A DNA stretch of 64,000 nt from Excoecaria cochinchinensis (GCA_947683425.1 CANTUQ010000003.1:1240001-1304000); one strand, 5' to 3'. Positions 9,458-22,432 are shown, numbered from the stretch's first letter. A program made the numbers and translations. Notes: generated by a model not told the origin, from the letters alone.

Positions 9458-12105
9458 TGTAGACACCGGGTCCTGAGTAAGCCTAGATCGAAGTTACCCA
9501 ATGATGATAATTGCCTTCACAGGCTTAAAAGGTTAAAAGTGATGGTTTTCTCGTCAAATTTGCATTTTAGAGTGAAAAATTAGAAAATAATAAAAAAATA
9601 TTTAAAAAATTAATTTCGAAAAATGGGGGCTTAAAATTATGGTTTTTTTAGTCAATTTAAAATTGAAAAAAAAAATAGGAAAAAATAAAAAAAATAAAAA
9701 AATTTTTCGGACCGCGAGTGTCGGGCGCGGCAGCGCGCTTGCGGCAGCGCGCTGGCGCCCAGCTCGCAGGCGCCTGGGCGCCCAGCGCGCAGGCGCCCAG
9801 GCGCCCATCGCGCAGCGCGCGCAAAGGCGACGCTCAGCATCGCGCACGCTGAGCGCCGCACGGAGCGCTCGTGCGCGAGCGCCAGTGCGCGAGTTTCGCG
9901 CGGAAGCCCACCTCGCCGCGTGAGTGCCCGTCGCTCTATAGCGACGGGCGGTGCCCCTTGTGGCGACGGTCTCCTGGCCGTCGGTATAGGGTCTGTTACC
10001 CTATTTTTCATTTTTTCAGCATTTTTTCCGATTTTTTCACCCAAAAATCCGTTTTTATCCCAAAATTAAGGGTTTTTGACTTCAAATAAAATTCCAAAAT
10101 ATTTTTTATAGATTATTAATTAATAAAACTTGATTTTATCCCCAAAAATAGAGGAATTTGAATAAAATTAGGTTTGTTTTCCTTAATTAAATTAGGGCAA
10201 CATTTTCTATTCTTTAAAAGAGTTTAGGATGAAAAATTAAAAGGGAGCCTCCACTACTTTCTGAAGAGGAGAATTTCCAGAATTCTTCATATTCTATTTT
10301 CTCTTCAAAATTTCATCTTTCTTTTTTTAATTAATAAGGTTTAATTGAAATTGAAAGATCAATTTTCAATTGTTAATTATTCCAATTAATTTCTTGGTTT
10401 TCTCTTCATAAACACAAGAAATTAATCATCATTTTGACATCAATTTCTTTTTAATCTCAAGCATACAAATCAATTCCTTTGTTTTTCTCCATAAACAAAG
10501 AGAATTAATTTTATTGCTAATTTTATTCTTTCAAGCAATCTTCCGGAAAATCATCACTTTTCCTTCATCAAATCCAATATTCTGAGGGTAAATATTCTTG
10601 GCTCCATTTCTATTTCATTTCTATTTTATTTTATTTATTCATATCCATTTTATTATTTTTATTGATTTATTTATTGTTTTCATCTATTCATTTGTTGTAT
10701 TGATTTTATATTTGTTCCATTTAATTGTTTATATATGATTTGATTTTTATTCATGTGAATATTGTTTTTTTTTATTCCTAACATGTAAATAATTTATTTT
10801 GATTCCTCATTATTTTTAACATGCAAATAATTAATTAATTTAAATTAATCTTTTTGCCATGTAAATAGTTTGTATTAACTATGAACACATCAATTAACCT
10901 TGTTACATATCATTATTATTTTCATCATTCCTTTGTTTACTAATTTTTATCATTGTTACATGATTTTATTATCATTTGTTTATTTATTCATTCATTATTT
11001 TTCACTTATCATCATTTATTTTCATCATGTGTATATTTTCATGTACTAATTAATTAACATGTTTTATTTTATTTTCATCACATCATTTAATCATTTATCA
11101 TATATAATCCATGTTTCTCATTTTATTTTGGTTTGTTAATATTTTTTATTCCATTATTATTCTTTTCATATCATCTTACTTTATTTTAATTTGTTATTCA
11201 TTATTTTGTATGTTTAATTGATTTAATTGATTGAATCACTAACATTGTTTTAATTGTATTTTGTTTTTATGTCTAAACTCATTTTTTCGCTTGGGCGTTT
11301 TTGCGAGCACATCGGGAGGTCCAAAAAGGCTCATTTGGTTTGTAATATTTTATTTAATTTTGCCATATAATTTTCTTGTAAAATTCTTTATTTAGGCCCG
11401 CTAGAAAGAAAATCACAAAAACATTTTTATTAATTAACTTGACATTTTTTTTCTAAATAAAAGGGGACCAATGTCCTAGTTTTTCATACCCAAATAAATC
11501 ATTACATCAAAACTGTTTCATAATAAATATGCATGCGAGGACCAATGTTCTCACTATTAAAGAATAACCCGTTTTATGCATGTATTTCACTTTTATAAAT
11601 GGGAGTTGTATTCCGCTCCTAGTGTTATTGTAATTTATTTTTTAAATGCTTTATTTTGGATTTTGCTTACATTTACCGCTTCTGAAATGAATGAATGCGC
11701 CTTCAATTAATTGCATCGTGTGGAGAGAGAGCGAATCAATGGTATTAAAATTTGATCATAAAATAATCGAGGTAGAAATAGATGAGAAATCCCAGACCCA
11801 GCTCTGGTCTTTGGGCTCGAGAGGTTAAAGGTTATCCTCCAAAATACTTCTTGGGTCACGAGGCTTTAGCGCTAATCCTAGGCCTCATGGCCCAATATGG
11901 ATAAAATGCGCAAGTCTTAGGCTCTCCGAGGCGAGAGAAACTTTCCCAATGTTCTATTGGGTGGCGACTCCATGATACCTCCTTGTTGCCCAACATAGAC
12001 GCACTTGCGATTCATTTGCAAGATGCCAACGGACCCGCAAATGCCCCGGTCGCCCACGTGCGGGCGGTCCGAAAGGGCGGCGTTCGGGATCCGGCGCGCG
12101 TCACA
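9458..12105 (+). repeat. Element A 3' LTR
   Basis: 2648 bp, almost identical to the 5' LTR (about six substitutions by eye). The GC island (9706-9995) lacks 8 bp and 38 bp; the 38-bp segment is bounded by short CAG repeats. The dyad GCCCGTCGCT/AGCGACGGGC recurs at 9926-9949 and the hairpin plus PBS-like motif at 11945-11971. TSD GTAAC follows. Confidence 0.95.
11945..11971 (+). promoter_or_regulatory. LTR hairpin plus PBS-like motif (A, 3' LTR)
   Basis: Identical copy of the 3631-3657 arrangement: CCCAAT, five-base loop, ATTGGG, then TGGCGACTCC. Confidence 0.6.
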
Positions 12106-12321
12106 GTAACCATGTGCTGATTTTATACCGGGACCAGACAATTTTGAGTATACAAGATGAACTGCTCTGGTCACATCAATAACATTGCATAAATGCACAT
12201 TTTCAATTTGATTTCATTACACATGATCATTATTTGGCATTAATCTCAAAAATACAGAACCTCATCTAATCTCGGGATGGATCTTTGAAAGCATCAACTC
12301 CTGTTATCAATCAGCCCTCTC
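12106..12321 (-). mobile_element. Element C fragment between A and S1
   Basis: Decayed post-pol sequence. CATCAACTCCTGTTATCAAT followed by CAGCCCTCTC matches H at 48745-48772. Bases 12106-12110 are the TSD of A and 12317-12321 (CTCTC) the TSD of S1. No coding content. Confidence 0.7.
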
Positions 12322-15300
12322 TGTAATAGCCCTAATACCGGGTTAGTCGTAAATAGTATTTTTCTAGAGTGAATAGTATTTTCGGGATGAATAGTACTTT
12401 TCGGAATCGAAAAATATTTTATTATACCATTAGATAGAGCTCATCAATACGAGTCCGTAGGCGCAAATTTCGTGCCAATCGGACGTCAAACGAGTTCGAA
12501 ATGGCTGAAACAGTTAGCAAAAGTATTTATTTAGGTGAAAAGTGGGTCTAGGTAGAACCCACTGAAAAGTAAAAATGGGTCCAGGTGGGACCCACTGAAA
12601 AGTAAAAAGTGGGCCCAGGTGGGACCCACTGAATAGTAAAAGTGGGGCCAGGTGTGGTCCACTGAATAGTAAATGTGGGACCATTATGACATCAGCAATA
12701 ACATCAGTAATGTCATGATGATGAATAAACTGTGTCCTCTAAAATATAACATCATCATTTGGTTAGAAACATTATCATTGACTGGGTCCCATTGAATAGT
12801 AACAGCATCTTTGACTGATCTGTGAATAGTATCTGTAGGTCCGTGAATAATAACTGTGGGGCCCACAAAATAGTGACTCCAAGATGAATAGTACCCAAAA
12901 ATATTTTTTTCACCATCAGAAAGAGGACGAAAAATGTAGTATAATGCTGTAATCTGGTGTAAAAACGAGATCAAATGGGCTTTCAAAATCCAATCTGAAG
13001 TTTCTCTGGCTCGGTTCAATTGAAACAAGGTTTGACTAAACTTTGACCGAATTTTTATAAATAGTTAGAGTAGATAAAATGGTCTACTGTAAGAGGATAA
13101 AAGGTTTAGAATAATTTTTAAAAATTTTTGACAGTATTAGAATTGTATTTTACGGCAGAACCGGATTGAACTGACTCCAAACGGACTCCGATTGAGTTGA
13201 AATTTTTCAAGGAGACTAATTTTAATATTATAAGAATGATGGAATTGTTTGGGAGTAAAAATGAATTCAGGAACATTAAATTTCACCAAAATAGTGGAAA
13301 ATGACCCGAAAAATGAAAATTGGACCAAATTGGCTCAACCACTTTGGTTGGACCTGGTTGGGTCCAATTGGACACATATAAAAGGACTTAAAAATCTGGA
13401 AATCCCTTTGGATTCCATTTTTTTTTAGCTCCCTCTTATTCCTCTCTTGGCCGAATACACTCTCCTCTCTTTCTCACCATTTTTCTTTCATTATTTCTTC
13501 ATCTCACCTCAAGATCAAACCTTTATAACATAATAAAGCCCCTCTAAAATCCATTTATGGTCTCAGAATTTCGTTTGGAGAAGTAAAAGTGGGTAAAATC
13601 TAGAGTTGAAGTTTAGGTGTAAAATTGAGGTAAGAGATTTAAGAGTTTTTAATTTGGTTTTAAGGTTCCTAAGGGTACTCTAGGATGTGAATAAGAGGTT
13701 TATTAAGTTTATTTGATGAAAGGAAATTCGATTTTGATTAAATCTTAATTTTTTGTGTTTGGACATAATTATGTCCAATAGGTGAAGGAACCTCTAAATA
13801 AGCTAGGGCAAGAAAAGGATAATTGAGAACTATAATACACGGATTTGAGATTTGTGATTGCAAATTCCATTTAATTCCATGGTAAAAATATGAATTTATG
13901 TTATGTTTGTGAAGAAAGTATGTGATTTATGCATGTTTAATTGAAATTAACATGACATTCATGCTTAGAGATGTTAAAAATAATGGTATGGATGATTAAA
14001 TTGAAGAAATAAATTTTGTGTGAAAAAGTTACTTCTTTGGCCGAATGTAATTCATGTGTTTTCATGATGTTTTATGTATAATTATGATGGATCTATGGTA
14101 TTTGGCATGTGAATTAATGTATGGTATGTGTTAGAGCATGTGAAAACATCATGAGGTATGTGATGTATGTATGGCCGAATGTATATCATGTGTAAAGTCA
14201 TGATTTTTATGTGTTTTCATGGAAATTGATGGTATGGTAATGTTGTACATCATAAAATTGGCCTAAATAAATGATGAAAATGATAAAAATAATTAATGTG
14301 AATAAATTAGTATGTGCGTCATATGCATGTATGTATGTATGTATGCATGTGTACCATGATGAAATAATAAGTTTACATGACATGTGATGATGTAATGATG
14401 ATAATCACATGTGAAATGATGAAATGGTATGAAAAAGAATAAGATATTATGATGATATACCATGAAATATATGTATGTCACATTAAAAATGTGAAAAATA
14501 AAATAATATTGCCCTATGTAGTGATCTGGTAGTCAAGTCTAGTTCAGGATATGTTGGCATGCCATAGGGATATAAGACCGAAGGTGTGAGTATGGCGTCT
14601 CACTTTTTAGTAGGCCAATGATGGTCCTACTTCTGTATCTGAAAATCTGAATATCTGAATTATATTGTTCTGTATTAAAAGACAGTGGTATTCCCACAGG
14701 ACTCCGCTAGTATTTCTGTGAACTTTTGGAGTTCACATCTCGTTTATCCTGTATATAAAGTCTGCTAGTGTGTTACAGGGGCATAATTGTAAAAATAAGA
14801 TTAAAATGGTTAAAATGTGATTAAAATAATATTTATGTGGAAAAAGGACATAAATATTATTATATAAAAGGTTTGAGGGCAAAATAGTAATTTTGTGCAT
14901 ATGTGTATTAAAAATAATTAATAAGGGTAAAAATGTAAATAAATGGTTAAATATGAAAATTGGCCACTTTATATGGGTAAAAATGTAATTTGGCATGACA
15001 ATAAAAATTGGAGGGTAAAACTGTAATTTGGCATATAAATTAATGATAAAATTGTAATGTTAGTAAAACTAATTAAAATAGTGGCATAATTGTAATATTA
15101 TTGAAATTAAATTGAATTAGTGGCAATATAGTAATATTAGTGAAATTAAAGTGAACCAATGGCATAATTGTAATATTATTGAAATTAAAATGAATTAGTG
15201 GCAATATAGTAATATTAGTGAAATTAAAGTGAACCAATGGCATACATGTAAAATTGGTGAAATGTAAATGAAATATTGCCTTAAGTTAAGGGTAAAATGG

Positions 15301-16156
15301 TAATAAGATTATTTATGTGTTAATTGTGTAATTGCCCAATTATGAAATTGAAAAATAATTACATGTATTATTGCATGCCTAGTTGGGAATTAAATTAAAA
15401 ATGTTTATTTATGAATATTAAATGATATTATTTATGTGAATATTATTATGCATAAAAAATTAAATTAAGTGAAAATTTATAGAATTGCAATCACCACTAG
15501 GCATATTTAATGCTCAACACGTAGTTTTATTTGACTGCGTGTAAATACTCCGTAAGAGTTTTGGAGCAGTGCATACCTCACACTTTGGAAGTGGTATGGA
15601 AGATATTATTTAGAATAGTAAGTATGTTAAGATTTTGGCATGTATATGTCTTATAATACTGCTTTTGGGTTTTGGACTGTAAAAGATTAATATAACTGTC
15701 TTTAGTATATTTGTCTGAGTACGCCTAATAATTGGTAGAAATTAAGTTAATACTATTGGTAAAGTGAAATATAGATTTTCAAGTTAAAAGAAAATTGACT
15801 AAATGAATAGTAATTTAGACAGTTATAGGTCAATCGGCATAGTTAATAGTGACTTAAAGTATAAATATTAAGTTGATAATTAATTAATAAGTATTAATAG
15901 ACTTAAGTAAATTGTCTTTGCCATACGGCACTATTCACACAGTATTATACATATGGTACTATTCACGTATACGGTACTATTTAAAAAAAATTATCGATTT
16001 TAATTAATGGTCTATTTAATAACCTGAATAGTTTAATTAGGTTAACCGGATTAAAAGGAACAGTAATTTAATCTGATAAGTAAAGTATTAGAGGATATGT
16101 CAGTTCAGTGCGGTGGCATCCGGTATCCGTATCACATACGAGTATAGGTCGTCACA
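12322..16156 (+). mobile_element. S1: large solo LTR, 3.8 kb
   Basis: The sequence runs TGTAATAGCCC to GGTCGTCACA and is flanked on both sides by CTCTC (12317-12321, 16157-16161). The empty site is visible in H, where CCCTCTC runs straight into GGGTTTTCTCGATTGG (48766-48790). There is no PBS, PPT or coding sequence. A likely TATA box, ACATATAAAAGGAC (about 13374), favours plus orientation. Early GTGGGACCCACTGAATAGTA-type repeats lie at 12540-12670, and degenerate GGCATAATTGTAATATTA repeats at 15080-15240. Size and ends resemble Tekay/Del chromovirus LTRs (tentative). It arose by LTR-LTR recombination. Confidence 0.85.
15070..15250. repeat. Short tandem repeat inside S1
   Basis: A unit of about 50 bp (TGGCATAATTGTAATATTATTGAAATTAAA, split here by description into TGGCATAATTG and TAATATTATTG) alternates with TGGCAATATAGTAATATTAG; about four units are seen. 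It is AT-rich and non-coding. Confidence 0.6.
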
Positions 16157-16161
16157 CTCTC

Positions 16162-16205
16162 TGATTTTCATGATTGAATATTTTCTCTCAGCTCTTATTA
16201 TTATG

Positions 16206-16238
<33 letters not shown>

Positions 16239-17400
16239 TTAACACGGATTCTAGATGCAACGTTGGGGACGAGACTTAACTCAAATGCATGAACGCACTT
16301 GTGGCTCCCCACTTGAAGTTCAAGAAACACCATATGCCTCTTCCTACGTGCCAAACCTTACTAAAAGGTCATCTCCGCTAATTGGATAAGAGTGAACCTA
16401 GAATTAAGAGGTCTTACTTTGGTTGCAACGTTAGGCTTAGGTAGATGGCTGTCAAAGAAAGATCAGGTCACTAGAGAAAAATGGCTGCAATATTTACTCG
16501 ACTGATGGGTGAACTGTTCTCAGCTCAGTCACATATACAAAGGTATTCTCGAATTTGGGCTCGATAACATTTTAGCTCATCAACATCAGAATAACAATTA
16601 AAAAGGTAATCATCAAAACTCGTTTAAGTTGTTACTATCTTGAGCTCTATTTCTTTTTTTTTTTTAACTTATATCTAGTTTGTGAATAATTAAACCCTCT
16701 TCCCTATGTGTAAACTCATCCTTATCTAGGCGCGCTTTGATAGCCCAAAAGATTATCCATGAAGTACATCCATCCTTATTAGAGCATCCATTCTTCTAAG
16801 GGGAGATAAAAATCATTTTAGGCGAAGGGCAGTTTCAACATGTGTAACAACAAAATCGGTACGCATTTAGCATACCAAAATAAAGACTCAACGAGCTAGC
16901 AAACGATTGCAAAACAAGGGTAGGAAATGGTCATTTAGAGAGCTATACAAAAAAATGGTTGCTTAAATCATTTTCTAGGTTCCGTCTTATCCAAGGATTG
17001 CTTTGATGGGTAATCAGAAAGGTTATAGTGCTCTTAGTGAGTTTTCATCCAATCCCCTAATTGCAACTAGTTTTTCTTTTATCACTTTTTCCTCTTTTTT
17101 TTTCATTTTCAGCTCTCAGAATTTTTCTCTCTTCAAGAGTTATATCAGATGCTATCAAGATTTTCTTTGGCTTTTCCAAAGTTTCGAGATTAAATGTAAT
17201 CTTATTAATTGAATTAATATCAAAAAATGAATGCATCGTGATCATGAGAAATGAAATCATTAGAGACACTATACAAATACGCAAGATTGTTTATTTTATT
17301 GAAATAACCAACATTGCAAATATTGTCATAAAAAGTGTTCTTAGAATAAAAAGCAACTAAAAACATATTCTTCTCCTCCAATCATATTCATGGTGGGGGG
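16162..17400 (-). mobile_element. Element C fragment between S1 and B, with PRO-RT spacer remnant
   Basis: Minus-strand Tat-type sequence. Bases 17060-17330 translate on the minus strand to FDINSINKITFNLETLEK followed by ILIASDITLEERK, matching the H spacer before RT. Bases 16240-17060 match B at 30560-31480, with landmarks GATGCAACGTTGGGGACGAG and CAAAATCGGTACGCATTTAG. RT, RNase H and INT are absent between the spacer and the post-pol region, so C carries the same kind of pol deletion as A. A (TTA)n microsatellite lies at 16194-16238. Confidence 0.7.
16194..16238. repeat. (TTA)n microsatellite
   Basis: About 15 units of TTA/ATT with one interruption (TTATGATTA), inside the C fragment. Confidence 0.9.
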
Positions 17401-17694
17401 TGTGACGTGCCCGAACCCCATTCGGCATCCGGATGGCTCTCGAGAGTCCGCTTTTAAGACCCAAGACCGGATCGAGGATCATTAAAACTCGTGAAAACTA
17501 ATCGCTTCAAAATGGACAAGGATTCACCCCTATTCCATTGTTGGCCAATTAACTTACGAGAGCGTCTATTGGGTACCATAAGGCAGGTATCATGGAGTCA
17601 CCACTCAATAAAACATTGGGAAATGAATTCTAACCTTATGAGGCTAAAACCAAAGAGCGTTCGAGACCTCACTCTTATTCATACCTTTGGTTAA
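17401..17694 (-). repeat. B 3' LTR, part 1
   Basis: The CA end of the minus-strand LTR, reading TGTGACGTGCCCGAAC on plus. It aligns with 33699-33996. The hairpin/PBS-like motif is decayed here (TGGTGACTCC, stem ATTGAG, about 17587-17618). GTTAA at 17690-17694 is the TSD of T; it is repeated at 26439. Confidence 0.9.
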
Positions 17695-20600
17695 TGTAAC
17701 ACCCCCACCGTCGCCCCCGTTGGAAGGACGCCGACGGGCGCGCTACCCGATGCTCACTCACACAAATAAGCACATGCACAATGTGGAAGCATACATTCAT
17801 ACATAACATACATACGAAAATACGGGTTAAATAAAAACTAGACTTAACATACGGGCACAGACTGATCATGCAATAACTCACACACACGCAGGCACTAAGC
17901 GGAAGCATAAAGCGAATGATAAAACAAAGGAAACTTAACATAAAAACATACTAATGTTTACATTTCCCAAAAATAATCTCAAGATTCTTACATATCATTA
18001 CATATATACAATAATACAGAAATACAAAAACTGAGGTACAGAAACTGAACAAAATACAAAACTTCTAACTCCTACGTGGCCGACCTTGCAGATGCGCGAC
18101 TCGAACAGAACCAAACCTGCCACCTGCACGGGAAGGAATCCGTGCTAAGCGATAAACGCTTAGTGGGGAGAACACACAAGAGTATGAGCGGCCATTCACA
18201 ATGGTCGCCAAGGCATATCACACTCACAATGGCTAATGCGAACATTCATAACACATATAAAATCAGGCTTGCATAGTAAGGCATTAATTCGAAAACTAAC
18301 AACTATAACCATATACTTATGTCAAGAATAGGCCAAACAGACATAATACAATACACGATAAAAGTATCATCATGCAGAGCCACATACAATATCACATGCA
18401 TATACCTACAATGGTATCAAAAATCAGTACCTTACCGTGCGAAGTCACATGAGATTTACACATGCAATTGTCATAACCAAGTACCCATGCATGAACTGAC
18501 AACCCAATCAAAGGCGACACAATTACCATATGATAACGAACCCAACTATCATGTTAAGAATACTAGCTATCTAACATACTTTGACATGCCAAACACACAC
18601 TAGCCAAAATCCAAGAGACGACATCCAAAGCACCACATTACCGCTGCGCAACTCTAATATATAAAATATCATGCCGAAAACACTCTAATAGCGGAGACCG
18701 AAGACATAATCACATAACATCACATTCATATAATCACCATGTAGAAAATACAGTTAAATCTTACATACTTACAGCCACAACGGCTTCGGTTCACATGCTT
18801 ATCTATAACAAAACCATGCTTGAGTCACATACATAAATACATTAGTCGAATCACATTCAAAGCATTCTGAAACTTATAACACAACACATGACAAGTGCGG
18901 ATAATGGTGTTAGATATCAAATCATGCTTACAATAAAAAGACATACATTCCGAAGCTCAAATCTACAATCATATACATATAAACTGATTCCACAAATCAT
19001 TACTATGCTCATATGGGTGTCACATTCTTACAGTTATTTCAAGGTAAAACAAACCAACAAAGCACCTGCTGACTCACAATAGTGGATAACGAGTGTACAG
19101 ATAGTACCTTACGGGTATAAATCGGCCAAAGGGTACCTTACGGGTACAAATCGAAAACCATTTTATTTTGTCACAATAAAAACATTTCACAGAGGGGGAT
19201 CTTAAACAAGATCCAAACACATTAAAAAGGATCGCGAGGATCCGGACACATAAAGGGTTCGCGAGGAACAAAACGGGGGACCTGATCAGGGTCCAAACGT
19301 CCACAGGGCTGCAGCTAAAGAGACTCTATTAGGCATGCCTAACTATCCACTAGACTGACTCTTGCAGGCCATGCATAAAACAATTCACGTTTCGAATCGC
19401 ACAGCGCATATATATATATACATCATGCAAAAACCAAAGTATGATAGACATATAAATATGCTCATAAAGTCAGTCATACATCATACAATTCCTATTGCAA
19501 AACATAATACACTCAACACACTTTAACATTAAACAATGTTCTAAAGCATGTCAAAATCAGGTATGGAAGCACTACCATGCCAATGATTATCAATACAAAA
19601 TCCTAATCATGCGGTAGGTGAGGATAACCAAGTATAAATCATGCATAATCCAAATTACATTTAAGCATAACACATTGAGTTCAAAGGCTAAAGCATAATA
19701 ATGCATTCAGACATCAACCATATTATTCAAATAAATTTGGCATAGCATAATATCAATCATACCTCATACAATTCATATTCTGAAGCATGCAATAATTCAA
19801 TCAATCACATTTTAGCACTACTCAATATACTAAAGCATGTCAGGAACACATGTGGAATCATATTATGCCAATGATTAATAACGCATAATCTTAATCGTGG
19901 AATGATACAATATACTCTTAAGCATGGCAGGTTATTCTTAGAGGAGGATCTGATCAAGGATATGCATAACATATTGCTAATCACAAATAAATTAGGATAA
20001 CCATTCATATAAGCAAGGTAATATAGCACACAGTAGACGAAAAAGCCATAAAAGCATTTGAAAGTCATTTTATAAGAAAACTAGTCACTTGGGGAACAAG
20101 GCAAAATAGAAAAGACCATATAAGGGCATATAAAAGTATGACATGAATTATACAGTAGTATAAGTCCATACAGAAGAAATAGGAAATTCATTTTGGTTGA
20201 AACTGGGCTAATTCGAAAAAAATGGGGCTGAAAGGGGGTCGGTCACGAGCCATGTCATGACTCATGACTGGCCTCAAAGGAGGGTCACGAGTCGTGACTC
20301 TATGTCACGCCTCGTGACATGCCTCACAAGGAGTCACGAGTCGTGACTCTAAGTCACGACTCGTGCCTTGCCTCTCACAAGGCAGTCACGCGTCGTGACT
20401 GGTGAATCACGCCCCGCGACTGCTTCCAGCCCGCCAAAAAGTCACGCGTCGTGACTGGGAGATAGAGTCACGTGTCATGACTGGAAGTCACGACTCGTGA
20501 CTTGCCTCACTCAGGGCAGTCACGACACACACATGCTGGAAATGGAAATTTCACCAGAATCGCGATTTTCCGTTCCCAGCATGCCTAGAATTCTAAGAAC

Positions 20601-21660
20601 TCGACAAAATCAATTTCAATTTGATTCAAAACACTATCAATCTCATCTTACCTTCCAATAGATCTTCCATACATAAAAATGACGTAAACCAACTTAATTC
20701 AACAATCAAAACACCCAAAATCATGCATAAACACATTCAATTCCCTCAAGAACATAAACCCTAAAAATTACACTAAGTTCAAATCCCAAACTCAGTACCT
20801 TCAATTCAATCCTTATCATGCATTACTAACACATCTACTCACATAAATCATGCATATACACATTCCAAAATGCACCAAATCCCAGAAATTAAATAATGCA
20901 AACACATTTACAACCTAAGTGAGAATTAGGGCAAACAACTCAGAAGTTCAAATGCAGGAATCAAAGCTCCCAAACCTGGAATTGAAGATCCAAAAATCGC
21001 ACTTTAAGCTTCAACCCTCAATCCTTTACTTGTCCTTAAGCTTCTTCTTGCAACCCACAGCTTGCACAAACAAGACACCCATAAAATCCTTAGTCCAAAC
21101 CCTAACTGAAGTAAAACCAGTAGAAGAAGAAGAAGAGGAAGAAGAACTGCATGCAGGAACCCTAAACCCCAACTTACCTCTTCAAGCAAAGCACAATTCC
21201 AAGCCAAAAGAGTAAGAAAGGAAAAGAAGAGAATGGAGAAGAGAAGAAGAAGAGGAGGCGTGAGAGGAGAGGACGGGAATGCCAAAAATCTGTGTTCCCT
21301 CTCTTTTTCTTCATTCAATGCCCACCTACCAAGCCCACTTGGCAACCTCCTAATGGACCAAAACTCCTCCTTTGACTTTTCAAACCATGGCACCATACTC
21401 TCACATGCACCCAATCCTTTCTTGAATAAATATCTCATGCCTAGGTACTAAACTCACACTTCACTAGATAAATGCCACAACCAAAACACCCTACAATCGT
21501 ATACCACAAGCACACTCTAAAATTCTCTTCTTAACATACTTAATTAATTATTTGCCACTAAGCCTTATTATCCAAATTTCTCATGCACAAATTACTAAAA
21601 TACCCTTGCATTCTCGACTTAGCATACACATTCCGACCAGGGCTATTTTGGGGTGTGACA
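17695..21660 (-). repeat. T 3' LTR (left copy)
   Basis: 3966 bp, TGTAACACCCCC to GGGGTGTGACA on plus. It carries a 290-bp palindromic island (20240-20530). It differs from the right copy by scattered substitutions and a few short indels, for example about 18 bp missing near 21304. ORFs inside it, such as the 144-codon minus frame at 21004-21438, show no family and are part of the LTR. Confidence 0.93.
20240..20530. repeat. Palindromic GTCACGAxTCGTGAC cluster (T left LTR)
   Basis: About ten exact or near copies of a 15-bp dyad, arms GTCACGA and TCGTGAC around one central base, sit in 290 bp. They are separated by spacers such as TGCCTCACAAGGA. CpG density is high relative to the flanks. The same cluster is at 25001-25290 in the right LTR. 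Confidence 0.9.
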
Positions 21661-21739
21661 ACTCTTCCCTCCTAAAAGAATTTCGTCCTCGAAATTCACT
21701 GCTAAACACTTACATCTAAACAATCCAAACAAACAAAAC
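21661..21739 (-). promoter_or_regulatory. Pol-end/polypurine tract of T
   Basis: On the minus strand the last bases before the 3' LTR read GAATTTCGAGGACGAAATTC, then TTTTAGGAGGGAAGAGT. The first part is the usual end of chromovirus pol (FEDEI...), the second the PPT. Confidence 0.75.
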
Positions 21740-22351
21740 TTACTTAGTCAAGAGCTTGCAATGCAACTTACCAGAAGAATCTGCGGTCTCAATCGCATCC
21801 CTGCCATACGTTACAAACTCCGTAGGTGCTCGAGAAGATCTGAGCAAATCCTCCACATCCTTTCTAGCTTGCCCAACTAGACTCTCACTCATCTTCTTAG
21901 GACAATCGATTATCTGATGTTCCATACTGCCACACCTGAAACAAGCACCTGAGATCTTCCGACATGGGCCCCGATGTCGCTTCTGGCAGTGCTGACATAT
22001 AGGCAGTACCCCCTTCTTCTTACTCTTGTCCCCTTGATGCTTCTGACATTGTTGACACATCGAAGCCTCTCGAACCCTTTTTCCTGCTGGCACTTTTCTA
22101 ACCGGTCCTTTTCTCTTTTGAGGTATATGCCGCACAAATTCTTGAGAAGCACGAGGAGCAGTCAACCTATCCAAAATCCGAATCAACCCTTGTACTAATG
22201 TCCTAACATTAGAAACAGGACCGGAATCTTCAACTGGAGGACGCTCGAAAACATTCTGATCAGCACCAACTGGGTTCACACTTTCCGTTGTCTCGCCCAC
22301 ATTCTCACTAGGATCAGACACCATGTAGACACGACACAAAACAAGACACAT
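21740..22351 (-). pseudogene. Truncated Gag of element T
   Basis: A 203-codon open frame, internally deleted relative to full Gag. MVSDPSENVGETTES (ATG near 22324) is the more plausible start than MCLVLCRVYM. It has three Cys-rich stretches: CQQCQKHQG, CQHCQKRHRGPC, and a clear zinc knuckle CFRCGSMEHQIIDC (CX2CX4HX4C) typical of the nucleocapsid part. The capsid domain is missing; the segment LIRILDRLTAPRASQEF sits where it should begin. The ORF ends just before the PPT, so gag was joined to the 3' end when pol was lost. It is open but cannot support transposition alone. Confidence 0.7.
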
Positions 22352-22432
22352 CTCTATTAGGCCATGATAAAAAACCGACTCTCATGCAAAGACTGAACAC
22401 ATAACAAACAACACACCCAGAATCATCAAACC

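Larger units (their letters stand above)
1098..12105 (+). mobile_element. Element A: young non-autonomous Tat/Ogre-like LTR retrotransposon
   Basis: This is a complete element of 11008 bp with LTRs at 1098-3791 and 9458-12105 and TSD GTAAC at 1093-1097 and 12106-12110. LTRs begin TG and end CA. A tRNA-Arg-type PBS lies 1 nt after the 5' LTR, and a G-rich tract abuts the 3' LTR. By eye the LTRs differ by about six substitutions plus 8-bp and 38-bp indels in the GC island, so the insertion is recent. The interior holds one open gag-like ORF (4703-5722), then scraps of the PRO-RT spacer, integrase and pol end. Protease, RT and RNase H are missing. Placement in the Tat branch rests on the PBS, the gag C-terminus, the 3' tandem array and homology to H. 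Mobility would need enzymes supplied in trans (inference). Confidence 0.93.

Noticed and set aside
17396..17400. GGGGG as firm TSD for B
   Set aside because: Accepted only as likely: both sides are runs of six G, so the exact length cannot be proved from sequence.
21004..21438. 144-codon ORF and its counterpart at 25764-26216 in both T LTRs
   Set aside because: Duplicated because the LTR is duplicated; leucine-rich reading of GAA/CTT-rich DNA with indels between copies.
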